Below, piece by piece: positions 36,266 to 47,212 of a stretch of DNA of 64,000 nucleotides; the stretch's first letter is position 1, and the number at the start of each line of letters is the position of its first letter. The position numbers were made by a program, and so were the translations under genes. This stretch comes from Rosellinia necatrix (Eukaryota > Ascomycota > Sordariomycetes > Xylariales > Xylariaceae), in assembly GCA_021209875.1 (NCBI GenBank), contig JAGYVD010000001.1, positions 2,232,001 through 2,296,000 of the forward strand, read 5' to 3'. The notes beneath the pieces were generated by a model that saw only the letters and a list, made by a program, of their open reading frames with translations, had not been told where the DNA came from and searched no databases.

Positions 36266-37772
36266 ATGCGCGATCAAGCGTCAATGGTCCCGGTCGCCCA
36301 AGCCGATGCGGGCCGCCCCAAATCTCGCTCAGCTTGCAACCGTTGTCATCATCAAAAGCTCCGCTGTATTAAGACGAACGGGCGGGCCAGCTGCGCGCGG
36401 TGTGCCAGATTAAAAACAGAATGTCGGTTTGGCCTACGGGGACGTCGCATTATCCGGACTCCGCCTTCAGGGGCAAACGCCGGCGCGTGGCAAGAACGAG
36501 GTTTAGCTCCGGCCACAGTGCCGGCAAGACTAGACGTGCGGCCAAATGGAAACGTCGTGCTTGAGGGTGCTGGATTAGATTGGACTTACTTTCAAGAATC
36601 GAGCATAGAGAACACCGAAAGTCAAGGTAAGCTGATTATCAAGACAATGATCTGCTTGAACTGGTCGTCCTAACGTCTTGCACACAGGATGCGCCAGTTC
36701 TGAACCAAGATCCCCTGTGCAAATCAGCTCGGGAGGGACATTCGCTATAGGTCCATACCACGGTAATCAACTATACGAGCCTATGAACATGGATATACTA
36801 GGCTACGGTGATGGGGCCACCTTGCAAGGCATACCTTTTCATCAGGGTGGGATGGGCGGAGAAAGAGCCAATCATTCATTCGATTTATTCAACTCACAGG
36901 AAGTGTTTGGCCAAGACAACAGCCCGAGATTGGGACTAGGATGCCCCCTGACCTCACCGGCCATACGGTTGGCGAACTTGAACGTCGCGCTGTGCGAATG
37001 CGCTAGCAAACTCCCGTCTATCAGGGGACCCCGTGCGGGGCCGTCAGTAGCCACAGCTGATATGCCTTGTTCCATGGACAGCGGCGCGCGAAGTGCAGCG
37101 CTACTCGCCCTCGACGAAGTGTTCCGCATCACTAGCGAGTTCATCGGCGTCATGAACAACCTGTCCGTGACAACCAGCCACCAACAATTCCCGGACATCA
37201 CGACTGCGTCGGCCACTCTGACACCAGCATGCGTAGCGCCACAGACGCTCATGAGGCCCCGGGAACCCCTCCCCAAACACGTGGTGGCACAAGATTCTCA
37301 GGGGCCGAGGACCGCGCCACCAACCTCGCAGCCATTCAGCCGCCTCGACGAGGCAACAGCACTACTATTCCTATCCTGCCATTGTCGGCTAATCGAGATT
37401 TATGGGGCCATCTTCCACGCGATGCAACTGTGCATCGGGGGCTCCTACGTTGCCCCGTACGCCGCGGCCGGGATAATTCTACCACAGCTGCGCGTCGGCG
37501 GCCCCAGTGGCGTCAGTTCCCCGGCGCTGCGCGTGGACTTTGGTAGCGGGCCGCGTCTACCGCCCGCCACCATCTCCATGTACATGGCCCTGGTCGCGAC
37601 GCTTTCGTCGCAGTTGTGGGCGCAGGTGCAGGAAGCTCTGAGGGGGAGCAGCCGGGAGAGTGGTCGGGCGCCTGCCGGCCGGCTTGACGTGATCGGGCCG
37701 ACGTGGGATGTGGCAATGGAGACGACTGAGAACATGGTGCGGACTATAGAGGCTGTTCAACGCCTGCTGTAG
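36266..37772 (+). CDS. Zn(II)2Cys6 fungal transcription factor
   Basis: A fungal-specific DNA-binding regulator of the nucleus. Exons are 36266-36626 and 36688-37772 (1446 nt, 481 aa), joined in phase by a 61-bp intron (GTAAGC, CCTAAC branch, CACAG). The binuclear cluster is complete: Cys24, 27, 34, 43, 46 and 53, within SACNRCHHQKLRC and CARCARLKTEC, a CX2CX6CX8CX2CX6C spacing. A basic linker (RGRRIIRTPP) follows. The C-terminal half has the hydrophobic block ATALLFLSCHCRLIEIY, reminiscent of regulators of secondary-metabolite clusters in the AflR style, but no full middle-homology domain is seen. Its only close neighbour is the divergent SDR gene, so that is the most likely local target. 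No polyketide or peptide synthase is in the window. Confidence 0.87.
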
Positions 37773-37886
37773 CGTGACAGCAATACTGTATTGCTATCTA
37801 TTCGTCTAACGCAGACGGGATACCGGAAAACCCGTCAGCGAACATCACCATCGCAGCCCGTCTTATACCATGTCTACCAAGCCGCT

Positions 37887-39798
37887 TCAGGCATTCCTAC
37901 CCTCGGGGTTGGGTAGCTTCTCGGTGTAAGCATTGATCGGGTTCTTTCTGTTACTGTCAGCTTTTGTACTCGCTACGCCGCCGGAGGTGTCGCTCGACAC
38001 ATCCTTCCCGTTCTCTTCCCCAACTGCGTCTGATCTAACGCCTTCGAAGCTGCCGGCGGGCTCCTCATCATTACTCTCACTTCTACCAACAGCCTCGTCC
38101 GCGATGCTGCTCGCTTTGCTGACGCCCTCGCTATCGGGGCTTTGCACACGAAGACCAAGGTGTTTCCCTTTCTCAGGGTCTTCGTCATTGTCGCCTTTCC
38201 AGTCGGCGGCCGGCATCTGAGGCACTGGGGCGTTGATTCTAGGCTGGTCAATCACTACTTCGTCATCCCCGTCTTCTGGTACGATTGATTTCCAAACAAC
38301 GGCAATCCTGTCCGCGGCGCGGGTACCTTTCTGACTGGATCCTTTTATACCATCCAATTTATCCCATTCGATCTCGAAAACACCGGTGTTGTCCGGTACG
38401 CCGCCCTGTTCTGGCCCATTGCCCTCGAAGAAAGCATTGAACCAAACGTGAGCAACGGCCGTAACCATCGTAAGGCCCACCGACTTTGGCGCTCGGTGGC
38501 GTCGCTCGATCGTGACGTTTACGTCGCTGTTGTGAATCCGTATGGGATCTTTGGGTTTAAAAATGACAGCCATTCCGCCCGGTTCCGGTTCGTTGCTGTC
38601 ATCCGGGGCTGACACCGGCGAGGGCGTAGTGACTGATTCCGAACGGTCTCCATCCCCCGACCCTTTAGGCCGGGGCGATCCTATGCGGGACATCCGAGAG
38701 ATAAGTCTAGGAGGATTCTTGGGGGAACTCTCCTTGGGCGTTGCTGGAGCCCGTGTATCGCTCTCGGGTGGTGGTGTCGTTGTGACCTTGGTATCTAATT
38801 TCTGAGGAGTGTTTTCGGTGCCTCCTGAGTCCTGCTTTTTATGAATGGAACCCTGCCCATAGCCTGCCATTTCATACATCATATCAATCATACCAGAGCC
38901 GCCAGGTGCGTTCCCTTCCACAATCTGGCGTTCCTTTTTCGTGAACGTGTGAAAGACTTTAATTCTTTTGCCCCGGTCCACAAATCCTTCCACGGCAAGC
39001 TTCACTCCGGGGCGAAGGCCCCAAACATGGATTTCAAGTACATCGATCTCGCGGTCAGTGTACTTCTTTCCCCCTTTAGTCCAGCGGTCAACGTAGGATA
39101 GCCACCGGACTTGACTCGGAATCGATACTCCCGGGCCGAAATTTGGCCTCATCCTCCGCTCCGTGAACCGTGCGATTGCCTCTTGCGGTGTCCATCCGTG
39201 TTCGGCGATAAGATAACTGCATGCTATGGTCCCGCTTCTCCCCTTGCCAGCCTTGCAATGCACAACGACGACCCGCGCATTCTTCTTATCCTTCAAGGCA
39301 TCTAGCACCTGTGTAGCTAGTTTGGATTTGTGCCCCGCGGTTCCGGGCGCGTCGGCGCCCAGCTCGTTTCCATTTAACCAATTTCGCATACTTGCCAGGA
39401 TCATAGGGACCAGCCGGAAGGGCGGTGGGTGGTGATCAGGCCAAGGGTAGTGCCTTATTCGGTTGTAAACGAGCCCGTCGGGGTACCCGGTTCCTTCGGC
39501 TCGGAATTCCCATATTGCCCAGTTCTTGCCGTGCTCGATGTCGAGGAACTTGACAAGGCGGTCGAGGGGATTACGATAAGCGCGCTGTGGATAGGTTTGC
39601 GAAGGGCCGGAACTGGACGGAAGGTTAGCCTTGTCCTGACCGTAGTTACACTGTAGGCTCAGCTTATTCGCAATGTTAGAAAATGACTCTGGCGCCGTAC
39701 GTCGCGATTATGTTATCGGTCACATAGCACAGATCAAGCCCAGCCTCGGGGTGCCTGGCGCGAGGCCCCGCGACGATCTGCCTCAGGAGAGAGGCCAT
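37887..39798 (-). CDS. TEP1: PTEN/TEP1-type phosphatidylinositol 3-phosphatase
   Basis: Dephosphorylates the 3-position of phosphoinositides. Exons are 39701-39798 and 37887-39612 (1824 nt, 607 aa), in phase across an 88-bp intron. The N-terminus reads MASLLRQIVAGPRARHPEAG, then LDLCYVTDNIIAT and, after the intron, SGPSQTYPQRAYRNPL. The general-acid loop is HYPWPDHHPPP with Asp92. The P-loop is HCKAGKGRSGT with nucleophile Cys152 and Arg158; its two lysines match the basic PTEN pocket. A C2-like region follows (DVLEIHVWGLRPGVKLAVEG, and later HNSDVNVTIERR and AHVWFNAFFEG). An acidic Ser-rich insertion (about residues 290-390) splits the C2 region, and the tail is disordered, so the protein is longer than human PTEN (403 aa). 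The stop is 114 bp from the end of the Zn2Cys6 gene, tail to tail. Confidence 0.9.
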
Positions 39799-40645
39799 GG
39801 CTATGTTTGGGTCGGCAATCGAGTGGTCAATGAGGCGGACCGGAGGCTATGGACGGTGGTACGCCTCGAGGGACACAAGATGGGCGAATAGAGGTCAATA
39901 GATAACTAGTCAAATATATGAAAAGGGTAAAATTTATTATGTGGTAGTCTGGGTCTGTCACATTCTAATCTCTGCACGATGCTGGTTGCATGTTGCATGT
40001 TGCATGTTACGGAGAAAAAGACTTCGGTGTTCGTTGTGGTATGACGTGGGGTTCTGGCAGCTGAACGGTGGGGGAACGTCATAGAGCAGGGGACGTCATA
40101 GAGCAGCCCCGTTGAGGCTTAATTAAGTATAGGTTTGCATAACTACCTAGGTAGGTACCCTGTAATTATGTACATATACTTACTTACCTATTATAGTTAT
40201 AGGTACACTAGTGTCTCGGGAACTAAACATCCCACTTTGACAGGTAGCTAATGCAATGTATTCATGTAAGTACCCATCTCTTACCTTACCTTACCTTACC
40301 TTACCTAACCTATACCTATACATAGCTTGGTTAATAGCTTTTGTTCGATATGCCAGTATGCAAGTACTAAGTAGTGGCCAGGTAACGAGGCAGATACCTA
40401 TGTTACTCCTTAGGTAACAACGCCAATCATTCGATTACCGATTCTACCTAGGTATCTTTCCCATTCTCTTTAGATCACACCCTTTTCTATTGAATCTGCA
40501 TCAAAACAGAAGGAATAATTATCCGAAAACCATATTAGATCCCCCCCTTCCCCCTCTCCAAATACCTCATCTCCCTCTGTCAAGATAGTTTAATCCCAAT
40601 CTTAGTCCCAGGCGGCCCCATGTGTCGCCTTATGACCGGGCACCA
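39799..40645. other. Upstream region of TEP1 and 3' flank of the amidoligase gene
   Basis: From the TEP1 start outward it holds a GTTGCAT triplicate (about 39985-40008), CRE-like sites (40042-40098), TAGGTA repeats at 40143-40165, and a TTACC run (CTTACCTTACC) at about 40281-40305. No gene is seen. Confidence 0.55.
40042..40098. promoter_or_regulatory. Three CRE-like ACGTCA/TGACGT sites upstream of TEP1
   Basis: TGACGTGG at 40042 and two ACGTCA sites at 40076 and 40093. The latter two lie in a 17-bp direct duplication (ACGTCATAGAGCAGGGG). They sit 245-300 bp upstream of the TEP1 start codon. Such sites are recognised by ATF/CREB-type bZIP factors in fungi; occupancy here is inferred. Confidence 0.45.
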
Positions 40646-43278
40646 CTACACCGGTATCATGGAGGTTAGTACGGTTATCATGCTGAAGCGAGCAAGGCTC
40701 TGGAAGCAGATATCTCGGGAAACGAGCCTAGGCACTGGATACTCACTAAACGGATCGGTCCAGTCGACCTTGTCCATATCCGGATACTCCCACCAACGGT
40801 CTTCCACATCTCGCCTCTTAGGGTCTGTCCAATACTCCCGAACATCGCCGGGCACTTGAAGCAGCTCGAGGAGCTGAGACGGTGTCTGGTCGGATCTGAC
40901 GAAGCTAATGAGAAATCTCTTGAATGCACGGCTCGACAAGTTTCGGACGACGTGTACAATGCGCTCCAACACCACAATCCAGTTGTTGATATGATCCGCA
41001 TCCAACGTGCCCTGCATAATTCTCACCTCGATCGTTCCTGGCTCCGGCTCATCATGCTCCGGATTTTCCTCATTAGGTTTTTCCAGTGAGCTCTTGACGC
41101 CTCGGATCCGCCATCTGATCCCGGTTCTGTTAAATTTGTTCCCCCCCAGCGCCTCACGCAGTACGGAGATGCTGGGAAATTGCCACACATTAAATAGAAA
41201 CATTCGTTGAAGATCGTTCATCCCAAAGTCCGGAACATTGTCCTGCATCTCCATGTGGAATCTTATTGCTTCATCTCCGTCGTAGTACTTCAACGTGTCT
41301 GAACATTCACGCCGTTCATTAAAGTTGTTCGAAAACCTGTGGCATGTCAGCCCTAAGTGGTACTGCGCTTGAGACTGAGGATCTGGCACGGACGGGAATT
41401 CTCTTTGGGGCATTGCGGGCAACTTACATGGCCATCCATAAAGCAGAACCATCCCCCATTTTTGCACACCACTTCCAGCGTACCGTTAGCCGATAAACCA
41501 AGCGGCTCATTTCAAGATTCCATGCAACATTCGCCCGCATGGCGAGCCCCAACATCTCGGGGAGCCAGACTAGTAGGAATCCCGACTCACCTTGCGATCT
41601 TGATCACGATCCCGCCGGTGTAGCTTATATATCGTTTCCTCGGTCAAAAGCCATAAAGTGGCGAATCTCTTAGCCTGGAAAAGCGTCCAACCATCTGTGT
41701 GACCTAAATGCACGTGTAAGCCCGTTGAGACCTCCATAGGCTTATGACAGCGAAATGCATCCCGAAGAGAGCCACAGGCGTGTCTGATAGCTTGCCGGGC
41801 TCGCTCGTCCCCAGTCGGGAGGACTGGGCTGACAACCTCTGCCCCAAACCAGTAATATTCATCAAAGGGGTCCAGACTGTTGACGTTGGAATACCTGTCG
41901 GCAGTCATGCCCCTGCCGTCTACCGAGACGTCTACCGTCACCGTCCAGGCCTTGTATTGGGGACTGAGTCCTGGGACGGGCACATGCAATGGGTCGACTT
42001 GGCTGTTGCGTATATCCTCCCTCGCCTGCTTCGACTCGTCTCGTTTTATTTCTAAGTCCATCTTTGACACCGACCTGATATACGACTCTATATGTTCATC
42101 CATGACGTCCCACCCGCCTACGGTACACTGGTTCTCCATTGCGTTTCGTATACTGGCGACTTTTGTTCTGTATAGCTTGATGTTATTCTTTTGGTGGAAA
42201 TCTAGATAATCAGCTACGAACTGGTTCAGGGCCCGGGTCGCATTATTCAGTGGTAGTTCCCCCGGGGTGATTTCATAATGGCTCTCGAACCCGCGGAGGA
42301 TGGGTGAGTTGGGCAATACCTCCTCCAGCTCATCTTCGCTGGGTTCGCTGTCGCTGAAGTTGTTGATCGGGACGAATTTTGCCGGGTAGTCTTCTATGTC
42401 AATGTCGGGCCATCTAATCACCACCATGCCACTGTTCCTCAGCTTGCGGGTTATCTTGAACTAACACCCACAAGTTAGTGGTTGAGCTTTGCGAGTAATA
42501 CCCATTGGCCTTATTTGAGACCTGCCAGAGCCGGACAGGCTTGAACCCCTGATAAAAGGCTGTACATGAATTTGGAAAATCCTTACCCTTGTATACTGGA
42601 GACGCTTTCTCAGCCCCTCCCAATCCCTTTCGTACGAGCAGGTACCGTTTTTCCGCGTGACGGACTTGAGTTCGATATGAAATCTTGGTAGCTCCTCTGT
42701 AGTTTTGGTTTCCCATTTCTGTATTTTGGTTGAGATCCACCTGTTGTCGTTTGGATGCTGGTCCTCGGGAACCAGCTTTCCCTCTCGGAGTTTAAGCTTC
42801 GGGCACTCCACGACCAGGAACTCAAGCTCTACACCAAATGTGCCCTGGCCATTATCGTGTCCCAAGCCTTAGCCCACATAATCGTCAGTATACGCGATAC
42901 ATGCGAGAAGACCCATTCCCTGGCGCAGGCAGGCAAACTAAGGCGCAAGCTACGGTCCGAACCCCAAGGCAGCAAGGGAAAGGCACACTTACCCTCGCCC
43001 TCTTCCGATGTGGCGCGCTGTGAGTCGCCGTCGGCAGATACCTGCTCGTAGGATAATACCCCCTCCATAGGATCATCTAAATGGCCACCCTGTCCCAAAT
43101 TTACATCGTCCATAGGATCATCTAAGTAGTCATCCTGTTCCAAACTTGCATCGTAGTCCCCCTCATGCTCATTCCAGTTTTCATTCCCATCAGGGAATTC
43201 TGCAACCCATGTTGGAGCGGTGTAGGACACACCCTTCGTGGGGTATGGGTAATGGCCGTCAGGGTCGTCGAAGCTCAT
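40646..43278 (-). CDS. Amidoligase-family protein (COOH-NH2 ligase fold)
   Basis: Proposed exons are 42993-43278, 42587-42867, 42472-42548 (or to 42521), 41591-42413, 41428-41471 and 40646-41336, giving 733 (or 724) aa, all in phase. The family is recognised from its order of motifs: GTFGVELEFLV (glutamate-cysteine-ligase-like start), AWTVTVDVSVDG, YWFGAEVVSPVL, STGLHVHLGHTDGW with the paired His, and near the end TIEVRIMQGTLDADHINNW. These are the metal/ATP-binding strands of the ATP-grasp-unrelated GCS superfamily, known to form amide bonds. The substrate is unknown. The N-terminus has an acidic, partly duplicated stretch (YLDDPMDDV and HLDDPMEGV). Intron 3 is the weak junction: the shorter option is only 38 bp. 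The last exons use AAG and CACAG acceptors with GCTAAC and GCTGAC branches. No partner gene for a modification pathway is adjacent. Confidence 0.8.
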
Positions 43279-44720
43279 GGCTTACTGTTAGACGTCGCGC
43301 TGGTATAGAACAAGCCGCTGGCTTGGGTATATTGATTGTTCTCGGTCGGGTCAACGGAGCAAATGAAAGGGAAGGGGGACATAATAGAAAACGGCCCGGC
43401 CCAGCCCGGGACAATATTATATGGAAAGTAATAACACGTTAAGTTGTCTAATAAAAATGCCCCTCATAGAGCCCATCGACACCTTTCGAGGACAACGGCG
43501 TGATAAAATTCGAAAGACATGCAAGCAATCGAACTCCTTCAAAGACGATCGATGCTTGCGGTGTTGAACCACAGCGGCTCCTTTGTCATCGACGCGATTG
43601 TGAATTGCCCCTGCCATCGCTTCAGGATAAAGAGCATGGCTTAAAGAGGATGCAATGCTATGGTGAATAGCCCGCATGTAATATAACTACCACTGTATGG
43701 GCTACGCGGCATTTGTAGCATACAGTCTGGGCAAGTCACAAAACAGAAGAAAAGAAGAAAAATAGCTGTGCCATTAGCCGTACCAGGAGGCCAGGGGCCA
43801 TTACAGACGTAACAGCGATCTGTAGATAATATAGGCTCACTAAGCTGCGTGCTTATAAAACTTAACATGTATGGAGGCCATGGCCGCAACCCGAAGAGTT
43901 CTCGGCGGAGATGATGCTCGACCTGGTACGTGACATGTTTACGCACAACAATACGCGGAATTTCATCAGACAACCCAATAAAGTGGAAGTGTCCTGGCTC
44001 GAATAGCCCGCTTTGTATTACATAGGTACTCTAGAGTTCTAAGATACCTAAAGGCAGCCGATTTCAAAGTAGGACACGTAGGAATAGTAAGAAAGAAAGA
44101 GCGATAAATCATGCTGACCTCAAGTGCTGCGCAGTGAGATAGGTAGGCTAGTTACCATCAAACAAGCCACTAGACCTAGTGTACCAAGATAGATGCGTGT
44201 TTGCCTATTCGCGGCTTAAAGCTTGTTTTGTTTACAGATGGACTGCTATACGGAGTACTCGTGTGAAACACCAGCCATTTACCTTTGCATGAGTGGGCAA
44301 TATACACTAATATGTTTGACCCAGGCGACAGTAGCAATACTAGCCCGGGTTGGAAGATCACGGTTCAGGATAGCCGAGAGTCGTACTAGTAAAACAAAGT
44401 AGTAACTTTATCTGCTCTACACTAACCGTTCACCAAACTCCTGGGAGAAACCAGAACCAAATACCCCCAACCCAACAATTTCCCCACCCCTTCCGTGTGT
44501 GATTGTGGAGGTCATGTCATTGTCATCAATCGTCCTACATATATCCGATCCACGTCCTGATCGCACTCTTTTCAACCAAAGCCGAGTCCTCGGATATTAT
44601 TATTCATAACCCCGACCCACAGCCATCTTTGTCGCGGCCTCGCCTTCCGTCCCATCGGTATACTACGGTATGTGTCCATGCATGATACACACATTAGCGG
44701 AAGCCATGGCCATTTTACGT
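43279..44720. other. Intergenic region
   Basis: No supported gene. A minus frame at 43641-43973 contains two CxxC pairs (CYVCNG and CPDC) around a hydrophobic stretch, but it has no splice or homology support and I do not call it. Confidence 0.45.
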
Positions 44721-45876
44721 TTAAGAGGTCTTCTTTGGTACGGCAGAGCCGCTTGAGTATTTGCTGAGGTCGGTAGCGGCATGGAACTGGCGCACTCCTC
44801 CCTTGACAGTCTCCCAAATGGTTTGAACGGTAGGCGAGGTGCCTTGAGCGCCTATCATTGAGTTGAGGCGTAATTCCAACGTATTAAAGGCGTCCTGAAC
44901 GTGGGTGCTCTGGGCAAATCTAGCTCGGAGGAAGGCGGTGTACAAGCCGAGCAGTATCCACGAGCGGCTCTGGAAGAGCACAGCACCAAGGAAGAGACGA
45001 AACCAGAGGCCCATCTCCAGACCTGCAACTATAGACATAGAGGTATCATAGTATTTCTTGACGAAGGTGCCGATGGCCTCGGCGAGAGGGGTACTTTGCT
45101 TTGCACCGGCAGCGCCGGCGGGGCCCTTGTTAGGCTGAACGGTGGGGATGACGTTACTGCGCGTGTAGGTCGCGACATGAAAGATGGAGTAGATGCCGTA
45201 GGGCAGGAGGGCAAGGGGAATCTGGGGAGCCAGGAGCCAAACGAGGGCCATGGCTGTGGGTAGGCAGGCGAGTTAGTGGGCCCACGAAGATGGCAAGGCG
45301 GTGAGGAGTAACAAGGGATAGCGCACCGAGATACTGAATGTTCTCATCAGATAAGATCCCCATAACACTACCGGGGTATTTAGCCCCGACTTTTTGCCTT
45401 GCACGCCATGTCTTGTAAACGACGATTCCATATGTCAGGGCAGCGGAGAGGAAGGACAGGCGGTAGGTGAACCGAGCCCAGCCGCTATACCAGTTCCAGA
45501 AGATGTATGACATTCCATAGCGGGTGATGCACAGAAGAAGAACGAGATGCCTGCCCAAGAAACTGTCAGCCTTCTACCGCCTGCGTGAGCGAAGTGGAGG
45601 ATTGTGGTTTGAGGTCGATGAGCTTGAGCAGAGGACGACCGGGGCCGAGAGAGGCAAGTTCGAGCTCAAAGTCCGGAGACCGCAAGGGCTGGGTTTGGGT
45701 TGGGTTGGGCTGGTTAAGGTGACTATGCCACATACCCGCTAAACCACGCGACTGAACCGGGCGCAACGTCAGCAACCGTTCTAAATCGAGCCTCGAGATG
45801 ACATACACTGTAGTGTTTGGGCGAGGGCTAGGAGTCTCTCGCCCAAGGGCAGATCGGCCGAGGGAGGCGGCGCCAT
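44721..45876 (-). CDS. POM33: POM33/TMEM33 family membrane protein
   Basis: A multi-span ER and nuclear-envelope protein linked to nuclear pore distribution and ER shape (Pom33/Per33 in yeast, Tts1 in fission yeast). Exons are 45807-45876, 45736-45751, 45327-45550 and 44721-45253 (843 nt, 280 aa), all in phase. The protein begins MAPPPSADLPLGERLLALAQ. Exon 2 is only 16 nt and encodes the FAWFSG link to HLVLLLCITRYGMSYIFWNW. Further spans lie at RLSFLSAALTYGIVVY, the LAPQIPLALLPYGIYSIFHV block and LFLGAVLFQSRSWILLGLYT. The C-terminus is a soluble amphipathic tail ending VPKKTS, a possible lysine-based ER retrieval signal. Intron 3 uses a GTGCGC donor. Skipping the 16-nt exon would shift the frame, so it must be recognised in vivo. 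Confidence 0.85.
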
Positions 45877-47212
45877 GTTGCCGGTGCTTGGAGATTGAGT
45901 CTATACCAGAGCGTGCGATCTAACGGGCGACGGCGGCAAACAAAATGTTAGTATAATCCGATGGAGCCGGATTGCCTGTGTCGCAATATCGATGCGGGAT
46001 TGAAGGGAGGCGAGGATTACGTTAGGTTGAACAGGGGAAGAGGATACAAGCCAGGTGGGCTGTGGAAGGGCAAGTGTGTGAAGAAGCTACGATGATGATG
46101 GTAATAGGTGGGCTAAGTAGGTAGAATAGAAAGTGGGTGTCCACAAGAGGGATGAATGACAATGACGAAGGGTAGGATTTTAGCACACAGCCCACTGCCC
46201 TTGAATTTCGGTCAGGTCAGTGCGTCATGCCAACCCACCTGCAGCTAGTCCAGCTTGCTTATCTGGTACTTCGGCTGCCAGGGCTGGTACTTTCTTTCTC
46301 GTGCCGAGTGCAGCTCCACACAAGTAGGGGCTCTGGTTTCATAGGTACATCTATCCGGTAGTTTGGAATTGGTGCGAAGGATACAATGTGATGGATGTAT
46401 CACCGAGGTATCGGCTGTGGCTTGATACCCTATCAGGGGCTCACATACCTAGGTACCTACCTACACCTGGCACTGGCCAACCACAATACTACCTACCAAA
46501 TAATAGGTAAAGCACCCATGCATGTCCTTATGCCGAAGCGACAACTACCTACGTGGCGGTGGTCTTAGCTCCCTTCCAAAATTCCTGTCTATGTACAAGT
46601 GCATACCTACCCAGGTAGGTTATTCAATATTCCCACCAGAAGCTACAGACAGGTATGATCAAGTGTGGAAGCAAGTGCATACTTCGAATATAAGCAGTAC
46701 CTAGGGTAGTTGCCCTCCCTAGATAGTGTGCCTACAGTACCTAGGCAGGTAGGTAAGCAGATAGATAAGTAGGTAGGTACTTACCTAGTTAGGTAGTTGT
46801 TAGCCCTAAATTTGGAAGTCATCAATAAACCTGTTCCTGCTACCTCTACCTACTCGCCATCCATCCGGTTTGACTTTTCCCTGAAAATCTAAGATAATCT
46901 CTCCCAACAGAAAGCATCAAGAAAAAACCCCAACAAGCAGCCCTGGAGCTCGGTCCCAATTGACTTTCCTCCTGTACCTACCTACCTGGGTAGGCAGGTT
47001 ATCCATAATCGTAATTATTCCCCACATGTATCTCACCACCACCACCACCACCGCCATCACCACCACTACCACTGCCATCACCACCACCACCCCCTATTGC
47101 GATCCAATGCGCATGCCGTCGACCCGCCTGACATCGATGATCAATATCGTATAGTCCTAGAACTTCATAGCGAACTAGGTACCTCACGTGCTTGGGTGGC
47201 TGGTTCTCTCTA
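45877..47212. other. Intergenic region
   Basis: Promoter region of the POM33 gene, then dense TAGGTA/CCTAGG repeats at 46445-46800 and 46975-46998, and a CAC/CCA trinucleotide run at about 47033-47092. No gene. Confidence 0.55.

Noticed and set aside
34704..37772. A secondary-metabolite gene cluster
   Set aside because: Only an SDR and a regulator are present; no polyketide, peptide or terpene synthase, transporter or P450 is in the window.
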